Source: Porogramme epimiltina
Taxonomy: Eukaryota; Basidiomycota; Agaricomycetes; Polyporales; Polyporaceae
Direction: 5' to 3'
DNA length: 43,638 nucleotides
Assembly: GCA_900155495.1 (NCBI GenBank)
Contig: FTLJ01000942.1
Span: 1 to 43,638 of the forward strand
Positions 21,867-34,258 of this stretch are shown one piece after another (the first letter of the stretch is position 1; each line of letters begins with the position of its first letter). Below the pieces are notes generated by a model, which had not been told where the DNA came from, ran no database searches, and saw nothing but the letters and a program-made list of their open reading frames with translations. A program made the translations under genes and the position numbers.

Positions 21867-22320
21867 GATGCGTGCGGTTCGTGGTTCCGGGCCAGCACGA
21901 CTTTGACTTATGGGAGGCTTCTGTATTCTCCGGTCTGTACAACAGCATACCTATACCCCGCGTTCGTCATCCACTGCTCTCGTCATTCACGTGCACAGCC
22001 ATTCGATGATATTCTGTTCTAGGTATGCTTCATTCCACCGCCCTGTTTCCACCCATCTCGGACCGCGGCCAGAGGAGCCAGGGCAGCTCAACATCCGAGC
22101 GCAGGTATCAAACCTAGAACCGCCCTTGTCGTCTGAGCACAATAGTGGGATTCTCGACGCAGCGCCTGGCGACTCCTTTTCCGCGCAGCCCCTTCACTCG
22201 GCTTCCGAACCTTGTCCGCTCAGCCGCCCGCACGCGCCCGCCGTGCTGCACGATATAGTCCTCGCCGCATCCGTGCGAACGCCTCCTCCCGCCCTTCCGA
22301 CTCTCCGCGCTGCCGACCCC
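21867..22320. other. intergenic between tandem RBR genes
   Basis: The plus frame upstream of 22321 stays open to about 21910 but includes sequence with intron-like features (TTCTAG|G, GCAG|GT). It may be 5' UTR or an unmodelled N-terminal exon of copy 2. Confidence 0.35.
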
Positions 22321-24639
22321 ATGTCCGCCGTCGCGATGTCTGCCGTCGAGATCGAGCGCCATCGGGCTCTCTCACGTCTCCTGGGGCAGGATCCCTTGCC
22401 CACGGGACAGAGCACCTCGGCCCGCCGGAACACACTCCCCGCATTCGACGAGTTCGACGAGTTCGACGACGCAGACGCAGATCTTGCCTTAAGCCTCGCA
22501 ATAGATGAAGTCCGTGTCGCGGATGTGATTGACCAGGATCGCGCGCTTGCCGAGAGGTTATATGAAGAGGAGAACGGGTCAGTGCCCGACATTCCGCTCT
22601 AGGTTTCCCATACAGCTTGTTTTCTGAGCTCAATATTTTTTACATTTCAACAGGCTGCTGGGACAGTTTTCTCCTGTGTTAGAAAACATGAAGGCCCTAC
22701 GGACAATATCCTGGGTTCGAGCAACGCCTCCGCCTCCGCCTCCACCACCACCTCCACCACCTCCCCTCCCCTTGGACCGTCCTGCCCAGCGCGCCGCTCC
22801 ACTCCCGCCCGTCCCTGGGCCTTCTCGGTATGTCATCCATACAATTATTGCTATAAATACATGCGGCATTCAATCATCACGTGCTATCCCCCAAGCACTC
22901 GTCCCACAGATGTTCAGGCTTTCGTCCGAAATGTGTTACGGGTGGGCAGAAGGACCTCCCGTCGGTAAGAAGTTTCGGTGCGGTTGAGGTTCGCGGAGCT
23001 GATGGCGTTACACACAGCTTTAGCGTCCATTCTTCACCTCAGGAAGAGCAGTGCGTCAGCTGCATGGTAGTCATCGACGGGGATGAAGTACTGGCCCCTT
23101 GCGGGCACCACTATGACCAGGAGTGCATTCTCCGTCTGTTCGAAACAGCGATGAAAGACGAGTCACTCTTCCCCCCGCGGTGCTGCGGCAAGCCCGTCCC
23201 GCTCGCCTCCGTACGCCCGTATATGTCCGACGCCGAGGCAGAAGCGTTCACTACTAGAACGAAAGAGCTCGGCACCTCCAAACGCGTCTACTGCGCGAAC
23301 CCTGCCTGCAGCCGCTTTCTCGGTGCGCAATTCGACAGCGTCTCTGCCATCCCATCCCTCCTCGTGCCCACTCTCAAGTGTTCCGAATGCGGTACCTCCA
23401 CTTGTGCCCGCTGTAAAGCCGCAATCACCCCCCTTCCTCCCGGCCCGCAGGACGACAGCGCCGGAACGAGCAGCGGAGGCAACACCGCCTCGCGCGACGC
23501 GCCCCAGCAGGCGCGGGCGCGGCACCGCTGTGCGCCCGCCCCGGAGGCGGACGCGACCGTGCTCGCGCTCGCGAAGCGCACGGGCTGGGCGCGCTGCCCT
23601 GGGTGCGCAAACATGGTCGAGCTCACGCACGGCTGCTTCCACATGACGTGCCGGTGCGGGACGCAGTTCTGCTACGCGTGCAGCGCGCGCTGGCGGACGT
23701 GCTCGTGCCCCCGCTGGAACGAGATGCGCCTGACGGAGCCCCGGAACCCGCCCCAGCCCGTCCTGCGCGGGCCCCAGTGGGACGGTATGCGCGGCCCCCC
23801 GCTAAACAATGTGCGCGCGCGTGCGCCCATGCTCAGGCGTGCGGCTCGCGTGCGCACTCGCCCCACCGAGCTGCCCTTGCAGGCTTACAGGAGGCAGCTG
23901 CCGGTAGTGGAGCCCGACGGAGACCTGGTGGCCGCCCTCATTCGGGACGGCAATCGAGGGCCACCGGCACCCGCCTCGGGATGGCGAAGCAGGCTCTGGG
24001 CCACTGTCCCTGAAGAGGACGAAAGCGAAGAATCCTTCACGGGGCATAGATACCTCCCACCTACGCCTCCACCAGGTCAGGCCGTCGTTGCGGCGCCGGG
24101 CTTACCCCAAAGATCCACGCCCAAAGAGTCCGCGGTGTCCACGCCCGCACTCCGTCCCTGGGAGATGGAGGGAGAGGAAGATACCGCGAACGCGCATGCT
24201 GTGGCAGAGCGACGCCTCCGAGCAATCCCCGCTGAGGCTGTACCACCGGTGGCCAGCACCAGCCGCGCGGTAGGCTGGCACATCGTGCCTCTTCCGGAAC
24301 AGCAAGCGGAAGGGGAGCCCTCGCGCCTCAGAGGGAAGGCTGTGAAGAACGTCACACTCCGAGAGGAACTCACTCTGCGGTGGATCAAGCGTCAACACGA
24401 AGACGCTGCTGGCCGCAACTGTGCGCACGAAGAGTGGACTTTCTACAGGGGTGAAGGCGCATGCGACATGTGCACGGAGCACGTCGAGGAATACTTTTAC
24501 GTGAGTACTGCGTGCTTCGTACAACACCGCCAGGACGGTGGAGCTCATGATCTGCATGCAGCGCTGCGGCGAATGCGACATCTTAGCATGCGGGCAGTGT
24601 AGGTGGCGCGAACTCGAGCGGACGAATGAGGGGGAGTAA
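22321..24639 (+). CDS. RBR-type E3 ubiquitin ligase, copy 2, with Pro-rich N-terminus and Cys-rich C-terminal tail
   Basis: Five exons, 22321-22577, 22654-22827, 22910-22964, 23043-24500 and 24562-24639, give 673 aa. The N-terminus has repeated FDE/DAD acidic residues (DEFDEFDDADADLALSLA) and a polyproline run. RING1 begins at Cys166 (CVSCMVV…APCGHHYDQEC…FPPRCC). The IBR begins YCANPACSRFLG. RING2 has CPGCANMVELTHGCFHMTC…CGTQFCYAC, with Cys360 the predicted ubiquitin-accepting residue. A disordered linker of about 190 residues leads to CAHEEWTFYRGEGACDMC and, on the last exon, CGECDILACGQCRWREL, a zinc-binding-like tail. The 78-nt intron before RING1 is in frame, so an unspliced form would also translate. 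It shares RING1, IBR and RING2 spacing and YCANP-CSRFLGA with copy 1, so the pair arose by tandem duplication. Substrates are unknown. The true start may lie further upstream. Confidence 0.83.
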
Positions 24640-24760
24640 GCGGTACAAGGTATATCCGGGTAGTGCTACAGACTTTTGTACAACAGGTTCCGATTTATTA
24701 TGAGCAAGGCCGTGGCTCCTTGCCCTCCAGACCCTCCCGAAGCGCTGCGCGTGCCAAGGC

Positions 24761-26614
24761 TCAGACGGCGAACCCGACCAGCTCTGAGCTGCCGTCCGCC
24801 TTGCAGTACACATCCCTCAGCTCGTACATCTCCGCCCCATGCGCACGCACGGTTTCCGCACCCATGCCTGGCGGAGTGGGGCAATGCGCGAGGAATGCAG
24901 CGTCGGAACTAGTGATGCTGATCGGCGACTCCATAGGCAGGTCCGGGGACGGTTGCCGTGCAATGCTGCTTTCCGCGCCAGGTGGTGGGAGAAACACCGG
25001 GACGTCCGCGAGGCCGATGGAGCCCTCCAGGAATGTGGTCCAGGATTCATCGCTTTCGGCAGAAGCTCGAAGGTTCAACATGAGCCGGGATATCATGGTG
25101 ACCGAGATGGTGCTTGCGAAGGTAGAAAGGCAGCCGCGAAGGAGGGGCTGTGGGATAGAAGTTCATCAGTATTGAGATGCGATAGGAGGTGACCGGGAAG
25201 CATTCTCTGCCTACTTCGAGCAACTAGAAGGTGGGTTAGAGTTATCTTATCAAGGGATGAGGGTGTCGTCCACTCACGTAAAATGTCAGGGTATTTGCGA
25301 GGTTTGCTATTGCCATGACCCTATCAACGGTTCGTGTGAACCAGTGTACTGTGTTATCCCAGAGGTGATGGAAGCTCACACAAAGTATACTGCGCCTGAT
25401 TTCCACAAAGTAAGAATGTGCGCATTCAAATGAAGGGGAGAAACCTCACCATCTCTGAGGAAAATGTATATCGTACCACTCCGAACGGAAGTGACATGTC
25501 TAAAGAACCTTCCTCGATATGTCTTGTATACCGTCAGGGAAAATATCAAAAGATCGAAGAGGAACAACGCCTCCCACACCACGGCGATGCCTACCCACAC
25601 GGTCAATTAGTAAGGATATTTTTCAGCAATCGCCCTTGTGACACTTACGAACAGCACTAGAAAGATGGTCAATGTCTCGTATAGCCGCTAAAGCACCGGA
25701 AGAAGGCTCACGTTGACCAGGATGCAGCTGTATGACATCCGCCTCTAAGCTCGATAGTTTGGTGTTGTCCGATGACCGCCCACTAAATTCCAGGCGGCCG
25801 AGCGTGAATCACATGCATGAACTCCAAAGCCGGCCAAGACTCACACATGAGGCGGCAAGAAGCACCAGGGCGCACGCTAGCACAGAACCTCCCACGCGCC
25901 AGTCCCGGCCGTAGAGGGCGAAGATGCGTAGGATGAGTATGCCTGGGCAGAGAACACGTGGGCGGTCAGCCGATAAGACCGAATTCTCATGCGCATGCGT
26001 TCGACGCACAACAGGCCACGACCTGGTTTGCGATCAGAAGGCTCTGGCGAAAGAAGGCGTAATAGCTGCAACTGCAGCGGTGCCGAAACCCAAGGTCGAT
26101 CAGCGGGATCTCGGAGAGGGGACCTTCCGGTTATTTAGTCCTCGTACCTCTGTGAGGATTAGCGTGAGTGATAGGAACGAAGTGTCATCTAGTGGCCTAC
26201 ATACTTCTTCCGTCAAGAAAGTAGAGAAGTTGCCGACGTTCACGGCAATGTTCTGTGTGCATTCACGGGATCAGTCCGGAATGCATGAAGTAGCGAGAAG
26301 GAGCACGTACGCCGATGATGGGGAGATAGCGGTTGAAGAGGAAAAGCAGGAAAGGGAGCCACTTGCGGCCGCGCTGGTTCCATATCCTGTCGACCTCTTC
26401 GCTGAAAGTGAGGGTGTAGTCGTAGTAGAGAATGGCTACGGAGGTTAGGTCTCTCGAGTCAATGTGTTGCAAGCCAACATCCAGACTAAACGGCTCACAG
26501 ACGCCCAGTAAGTGCAGATAGTTGTGGATATGTCTAGAAGGAGGCTGTCAACGTCAGATAGCCGCTTCGAGAGCGGACCACTCACACTGCGTACGGAGTC
26601 GCACTGTCACTCAT
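24761..26614 (-). CDS. DUF6533 integral membrane protein, paralog B
   Basis: Fourteen exons: 26614-26586, 26533-26499, 26435-26311, 26252-26205, 26149-26148, 26071-26010, 25942-25845, 25782-25712, 25656-25649, 25590-25450, 25395-25380, 25320-25278, 25223-25215, 25147-24761. The product is 357 aa. It starts MSDSATPYAVHIHNYLHLLG. Next come LYYDYTLTFSEEVDRIW and LFLFNRYLPIIG (DUF6533 signature), AFFRQSLLIANQVV, LRIFALYGRDWRVGG, TAVRIAVVWEALF, FDLLIFSLTVYK, and FYLLEPLLRGCLSTF with ISRLMLNLR. Exon lengths 2, 4-8, 9-13 match paralog A exactly (35, 48, 2, 62, 98, 71, 8, 141, 16, 43, 9 nt); only the first, third and last exons differ. The C-terminal tail is unrelated in sequence to A's. A multi-pass membrane location is predicted and function is unknown. 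Confidence 0.85.
25215..25223 (-). other. 9-nt micro-exon in DUF6533 gene B
   Basis: TTGCTCGAA lies between TTCTAG and GTAGGC. It encodes LLE between LTFY and PLLRG, paralogous to VLE in gene A. Confidence 0.75.
25649..25656 (-). other. 8-nt micro-exon in DUF6533 gene B
   Basis: TGCTGTTC lies between TTTCTAG and GTAAGT. It joins to give S-TAVR-IAVVWE. The downstream intron has a perfect CTAAT branch site. Confidence 0.82.
26148..26149 (-). other. 2-nt micro-exon (AG) in DUF6533 gene B
   Basis: Exon 4 ends phase 0 (…FLTEE|GTATGT). Exon 6 begins with one base of a split codon (t TGC AGC TAT). CCTCACAG|AG|GTACGA provides the two bases, giving FLTEE-S-CSYYAFF. It matches the position and length of the exon in paralog A. 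Confidence 0.65.
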
Positions 26615-27212
26615 CCCTGGCGGACGGGCTAAACGAGTGAAGGGCGCGGAGAGTGGGGGTCGGACTGGCGACCGCCTGGGCGGGGAGTTGTCATAGGGGA
26701 AGTTCGCTTCAGAAACACGGGGGCGGGGAGGTACTTATGGTCGTTCTCCGCGAAGCCCTGAGCCGGGGAGTAAGGACGACAAATACTGGGCAGATAATAA
26801 TCAGCGCGCAGCCGGCTGCGCATCTCATGACGTCGGACACTCAGCCGGACAACGTCCAGCACGATCTCCGGTCGACCATATGTGTTCAATAGCCATGTGG
26901 GAACAGGACGACCGAAGCCGTCCTCCCCCACCTGATACCATCACCCGCCCAGTCCCGCTGTTCCTTGCCCCGACTCCGACTGCCCAATGCAGCAAAGGAA
27001 AATTATACAGACACCGGTCGTGGAGGCACTGGTCACCTGTGCCCTCGTGTGGAAGCAGTCGGGAGCAAGACGTGTACATGGCGCGCACACGGCGCAACAT
27101 ACATTCATATCGCCATATGCATATGAGGGAAGACGGTGGTGCTATAGCAATGCGACAATGATTTTGGAGTCGTACAGATCGGCCAACAACCCAACCACCA
27201 AACAGACCCCGC
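26615..27212. other. intergenic: gene B promoter and eL20 3' flank
   Basis: TATAATTTT-like sequence on the minus strand near 27005. No gene is recognised. Confidence 0.4.
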
Positions 27213-27971
27213 TTAGAAAGTCGACGGCCTGTGCGCAACGAAGGTCGAGCGGACCTTCGAGACGCGGTGGGGGAGGGGGAACTTGAGCTTAGGCTCAAGG
27301 AGCTGCTTGATGTAGGGGCGGCGGACGTCATCGGTCTTCTCAATCTCGACCACGCGGAGAATCTATGCACAAGTATGAACAAACTGGCCAGGAAAACGGG
27401 GGTGAAAGCGCGTATGCAAGAGCAACGTACGTGGATAGACCGGAAGCGAGCGCGGTGGCGGGCAGCCATGTCCTGGTAGAGCGCCTTGACGGCGTCCGCA
27501 CGGCTGAGCTCACGGAACTCCTTGTACATGTTGTGGGTACCGGAGCGCGAGTCGTAGCGAAGCCAGATGCCGAAGTTCTTGACCTTCAGGGGCTTCTTCT
27601 CGTGGATCTAGAGTAGCACGTCCCCAGGACGGCGGTTAGTCCCTACTCCGTCTGCCACTTGAACGGCTGCAAGGGAATAATACACACAACATTGACACCA
27701 ATGATCTCACCGCTGGCCTTCTTGACCTTCTTCAGTTGCCTGGGGGCTGTGTAAGCACAGGGTCATGGTAGAGGGTAGTGGGGAAGGCAGGAGGAGTCTT
27801 GCGTGAAAAATGACATGGTTCCAGTAGGAATACGCACCTCAAGAAGTACCAGAAACGCGACTTGGCGACGACTTCATTGGGCGCAAAGATGCGCATACGG
27901 TAGATCTTGGGGACGGGCTCATTGTCGGTGGGGAGATGGCGCCCAACGACCTGGTATTCGGTGAAAGTCAT
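27213..27971 (-). CDS. RPL20: 60S ribosomal protein eL20 (L18a/Rpl20)
   Basis: Four exons, 27971-27838, 27739-27688, 27607-27431 and 27362-27213, give 170 aa (yeast Rpl20 is 172). Family blocks are contiguous: [89 protein letters not shown], and [15 protein letters not shown]. It is a structural component of the large ribosomal subunit. The ATG sits directly after an AG acceptor (CCTCCAG|ATG), so the start codon is the first base of its exon and a 5' UTR intron is implied (donor near 28134). No upstream ATG exists in the inferred leader. Confidence 0.96.
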
Positions 27972-28134
27972 CTGGAGGGAGAAGTTGGGTTGTGAGATGT
28001 AGATCCTTCATCCAAACTTGAGGGCAGCCATCCAACAGCAAATCCAGCGAATCTTGTCGCGATTTGGCTTGGATACGCAGCGTAGAGGTCCCTGAAAGCA
28101 GCGAGTACTCACTTTGAGGAAGAAACTGGCTTAC
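27972..28134 (-). other. probable 5' UTR intron of the eL20 gene
   Basis: Donor GGGTAAGCC at about 28134 and acceptor CCTCCAG immediately before the start codon. An alternative donor GTGAGT lies near 28111. A leader intron is common in fungal ribosomal-protein genes. Confidence 0.5.
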
Positions 28135-28828
28135 CCTTGAGATGTTGGCGTTGTCGTTGTCGTTGGCGGCGGCGATAGTTTCCTCGCCCTGAGGCGCTGT
28201 GGCAATAGAGTTTGCTGACTTTGGCGGAGTTTCAACCTATAGCCGGAGCGCCCGAATGAGCCAGCGAGCGCTTCTCTTCCAACCAACTCCAACTCGATCA
28301 GGCCCGATCACTTGCGATCGAGACGACATCTGTATCTGAGCACACTCACACGACCTACAACATAACCCCAGCGGTGTTATTTACAACTACTCCATTACTG
28401 ACGCATTGTTTTATGCCGATCAACTGTCCGAGACGCTAGACTCGATGCATCACTTTGAGCAACGCGACCAAACCCATGGCCGTGTTTGTCAAGCATGTGA
28501 TGCTAGAATGAGATGCTGCGAAGCACCGAGGTCTACCTGAATCACCGGAGTGTACTGGATAATAGTGCACTACCTGGTATTGTCCCCGACACTTGCTTCT
28601 TGTATTCTCACTCGCTTTCATGTATTAGCTTACGAGTAATATATCGCTTGGATTGAGTTTTCTACACACCTCACGGTTCAAGTTCATGTTACTACGACAT
28701 TTGATCACACGAAATAGCCAGGCAAGTAAACCATTGTGCAGGATACTTTGTAGACAACACTTCAACTACGCTTCCCATCTGTCATCGGCCGAAACATTCA
28801 GCGTTCCATCTTGGGACAACTTGCTCGT
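28135..28828. other. eL20 promoter and ABC-F 3' flank
   Basis: About 45% GC, with no long frame and no RNA gene recognised. Confidence 0.4.
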
Positions 28829-30913
28829 TTACCCTGTGCGGCCCCGGCGCTTCCGACACAACTTCACATACTCCTCCATACCACCCTCAAGGCGCATAAG
28901 TTGGCCCTTCCGAACCGCATAGACTTCCTCAGCCACTTCCGAGACAAAGAATTGGTCGTGAGACACAACCATAACCGCGCCACCGTACTCCTTCAACGCC
29001 TCGATTAACGCCTCGGTCGTGAGGTAGTCGAGGTGGTTTGTCGGCTCATCCAGGACGAGGAGGTGTGGCGAGGACCCGTATGTGTTCAGCGCGAAGGCCA
29101 CTCGTACCATCTGCCCGCCGCTGAGCGTCCGGAGTGGCTGTACCGCAAGGGGACCCTTGAGGCCGTACTTGCCCAGATGTGCCCAGCATTCCTGTTCCCG
29201 CCGCTCCGGATCCTTGTCGAGGAGCAGGGTTAGGGCGGAGGTGTCATCCGAGTACTTGTGCAGGTCGTCAACGTGGTGCTGGGTGAAGTAACCGATCTTC
29301 GCTGTCGCGTGACGGTTGATGGCACCCTTGAGTGGGGCGACTTCGCCCACGCACGCCTTGACGAACGTCGTCTTCCCGCTCCCGTTGGCACCGACAATAG
29401 CGATGCGCGCGTCTTGACCGACGTTTAGCGTCGCACCGGTGACGAGCGCGGGCTTCTTCCTGTCATATCCCAGAGACACGCCTTCGACCTCTATGAGCGA
29501 CCCACTCTGGCGGAGAGGAGAGGGATCAGGGATGGTCCAGTTTGGCGCGACGTCCGGCTGCTCGAGCTCGACGTTGGCGCGCTTGGACTCGTGGAAGCCG
29601 GAACGGTCGCGGTTAAGTTTGAACTTGTGGCCTTTGTCGTTCACCTCCATGCCCATGTTCTCGATCTTGCGCTGGCGTGACGCCATTTGGGCCATCTTCT
29701 TGTCGTCGCCCGCGCGGCGCGCCTGGGTCATCGCGGTCTGGACGCTCCGCTCCGCCGCGGCGCGCTTGCGCTCGATTGCGGCCGCCATCCGCTCCTTGTA
29801 CTTCTGTTTCTCCTCCGTGTGCTCGAGGTACTCGTCGAAGTTCCCCACGTGGTACGTGAGCGCCTGGTTCTTGAACACGATGATCTCCTCCGCGATAGCG
29901 TTCAGGAAGGCGCGGTCGTGCGAGACGGCGACGACCGTCGTGTCCGAGAGCTGGGAAAGGTAGTCTTGCAGCCACACGATCGCAGGCAGGTCGAGGTGGT
30001 TCGTCGGCTCGTCCAGAAGGAGCACGTCGGGCTCGATGAGCAGCGCCGCCGCGAGAGCCACGCGGATGCGCCAGCCCCCCGAGAGCTCACCCAGAGGCCT
30101 GTCGTGCCATTCGCGTGGAAAGCGTAGACCTGTGAGGATCGCCCGTGCCTTCGCCTCCGCTGCCTCCTGCCCGTACCCGTGCAGCTCTATTGCAGAGAAG
30201 AGTTCTGCGAGCATCTCCTGTGCCTCGACCGTCGCCCGCGTCGTCTCCTCCGCCGTGACCGCTTCCTCTCCAGCTTGCTCCGCCTCCTCGACCCGCTTCT
30301 CCTGGTCGTTGAGCTTCCGCCGCGCATCCGCACCCCGCGCCCCGCTCCGCTCGAGGGCGATCTTCTCCGCGGCGGCCTTCTCCAGTTGCAGACGTTCGAG
30401 CCTCACGACACGCACCGCGCGCGCAACGGCCTCCGGGTCCTTGTCGTCCTCGACGGCACCTTGCAGCGTCTTGAGTTCCTTGCGCATACGGGTAGCACGC
30501 ACGTCGGCGTCGAGAACCGCGCGAACGACGGAGCGCGCCATGTCGGTGCCCTCAAGCTGCTCGACGTAGAGCATCCGTACGTTCGGGGATACGCCCGCAA
30601 GGCGGCCTGAGCCGAGCGCGCGGAGCAGGGTGGATTTGCCCACTCCGTTTGCTCCCACCAGTCCATAGCGCACGCCACGGAATAGGCGGAGGTTGGCGGA
30701 CGCGAGGAGGATACGTTGTCCGAGTGCGACGTGGACGCCCTTGAGATCGATGTCGTTCGCGAGCGTGGTTAGGGTCTCGGAGTGAAAGCGGGAAATTTGG
30801 GAAGTGGCGACGAGGGTCGCGTCGGGACCTGGGGGTGTGGCAGACTTAGCAGCGGGGCCGGCGGTCCCTGACTTGCCAGTAGTGGAGGCCTTGGAGGATG
30901 CTTTGCGGGACAT
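28829..30913 (-). CDS. ABC-F family ATPase (twin nucleotide-binding domains, no membrane domain)
   Basis: A single exon of 695 codons (694 aa), in contrast with every multi-exon gene around it. NBD1 has Walker A GANGVGKST, signature LSGGWRIR and Walker B VLLLDEPTNHLD. A charged coiled-coil insert of about 110 residues lies within NBD1. The inter-domain linker is Lys/Arg/Glu-rich (EEKQKYKERMAAAIERKRAA…), typical of the P-site tRNA-interaction linker. NBD2 has GANGSGKTT, LSGGQMVR and LLVLDEPTNHLD. No transmembrane helix is present. ABC-F proteins act at the ribosome or in its assembly rather than as transporters. This one resembles the ABCF/Arb1-like group, but the subfamily is uncertain. The start MSRKASSKAS was chosen over an in-frame ATG 171 nt upstream, because that stretch contains TATA-like TTATATTATATC and unlike codon use. 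Confidence 0.93.
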   Translation of the reverse strand: MSRKASSKASTTGKSGTAGPAAKSATPPGPDATLVATSQISRFHSETLTTLANDIDLKGVHVALGQRILLASANLRLFRGVRYGLVGANGVGKSTLLRALGSGRLAGVSPNVRMLYVEQLEGTDMARSVVRAVLDADVRATRMRKELKTLQGAVEDDKDPEAVARAVRVVRLERLQLEKAAAEKIALERSGARGADARRKLNDQEKRVEEAEQAGEEAVTAEETTRATVEAQEMLAELFSAIELHGYGQEAAEAKARAILTGLRFPREWHDRPLGELSGGWRIRVALAAALLIEPDVLLLDEPTNHLDLPAIVWLQDYLSQLSDTTVVAVSHDRAFLNAIAEEIIVFKNQALTYHVGNFDEYLEHTEEKQKYKERMAAAIERKRAAAERSVQTAMTQARRAGDDKKMAQMASRQRKIENMGMEVNDKGHKFKLNRDRSGFHESKRANVELEQPDVAPNWTIPDPSPLRQSGSLIEVEGVSLGYDRKKPALVTGATLNVGQDARIAIVGANGSGKTTFVKACVGEVAPLKGAINRHATAKIGYFTQHHVDDLHKYSDDTSALTLLLDKDPERREQECWAHLGKYGLKGPLAVQPLRTLSGGQMVRVAFALNTYGSSPHLLVLDEPTNHLDYLTTEALIEALKEYGGAVMVVSHDQFFVSEVAEEVYAVRKGQLMRLEGGMEEYVKLCRKRRGRTG

Positions 30914-31374
30914 GACGATCGATTGGCTATACTGGCACGAGGTCAGATATAATATAAGACATCTACGTTTGTTCCTAATGTCAAGGTGCATCAACTCACA
31001 ATGTCGGGATTTCAAAAGTTCAAGTGTGGTTTTCGAGCTGCTGAGGTGGCGGTTGCTGGTTAGAGCCGGCGCGGGACCCATCATAAAGCCATACTGGCGG
31101 AGGCTTCGGTACCGATCCCGGGGTCACTGACTCGAAGTCCCGAGTCGGCACCGCATGCTCCGCTCCTCACAGCAGGGTGCCAAGGGCGTGCAGCAATCCA
31201 GCAGCAATACCATGATGTGACGTACACCACAAGGTGAACACGCTGTTTGGTAATGAATAATAGAAGTAATCCAAGTCACCCTCAAACGCGACTTCTGACT
31301 ACGCCGTCGACGCCACAATCGGTACCGACTACACCGTACACGTCGCTATATTCCCACGGGCAAGGCGCGCTATT
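30914..31374. other. intergenic
   Basis: ABC-F promoter (TATA-like run near 30945) and 3' flank of the beta-glucosidase gene. No gene seen. Confidence 0.4.
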
Positions 31375-33717
<2,343 letters not shown>

Positions 33718-33784
33718 ACTGCGTCTTGAGGGCTCAGATTTGTCCTGAGAGAACAGCCGGACCATAACAAGCGTGAGTCCTCCC

Positions 33785-33790
33785 TTTATA
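33785..33790 (-). promoter_or_regulatory. TATAAA box of the beta-glucosidase gene
   Basis: The minus strand reads GTTTATAAAGGGA about 70 bp upstream of the ATG at 33717, a typical TATA distance for a short leader. Confidence 0.55.
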
Positions 33791-33803
33791 AACACTTCAA
33801 AGC

Positions 33804-33822
33804 GTCGGACAAATGTCGGACA
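33804..33822. promoter_or_regulatory. direct repeat GTCGGACA x2 just upstream of the GH1 TATA box
   Basis: GTCGGACA occurs at 33804-33811 and 33815-33822, one helical turn (11 bp) apart and about 15 bp beyond the TATA box. It could bind a dimeric or tandem regulator. No known factor is assigned. Confidence 0.3.
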
Positions 33823-34258
33823 TGCTAACACGTCCCTCATGACGTCGAGGGGTCGGAAGAAGAACCTTTAGGTTGAGACACATACCATTTGGATCACATT
33901 GGCTTGATAGACACGTTTGAATAGACGGATAAAATTGGCTGTGGTGAACGTGACCAATCTCTCTCACAGGCTTGACCCGGACAAGTATTGGAGAACGCAG
34001 TCAATTTATACGTAGATACATAGGCAATAGCAAATGCAGAGTCCTTTTACGGCTGCCATGAGAGAGCGGAAGGCCGGTGTAGGAATCGGACTTACCTCAG
34101 CGATTGCTGAACAATACCCATCGAAGACCCTCGTATACATCCTCCAACCCTGGACCCTTCTTCGTGGGCCGCTTGAGGACAGGGAGGATAGCCACGGAGG
34201 CTGTGACAGCCGTTCTGCGTCAGAATCCCCGAAGGACCCAACAAAATCTCAGCGTATA
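33823..34258. other. beta-glucosidase upstream region / OXLD1-like 3' flank
   Basis: No coding frame is supported. Confidence 0.35.

Noticed and set aside
20270..24639. One fused protein with two RBR modules
   Set aside because: The first module ends at an in-frame stop, followed by 450 bp without strong coding signal and a fresh start with its own acidic N-terminus. A link cannot be excluded but is not supported.
29613..30127. Open frames on both strands inside the ABC-F gene
   Set aside because: Shadows of the ABC-F reading frame with no domains.
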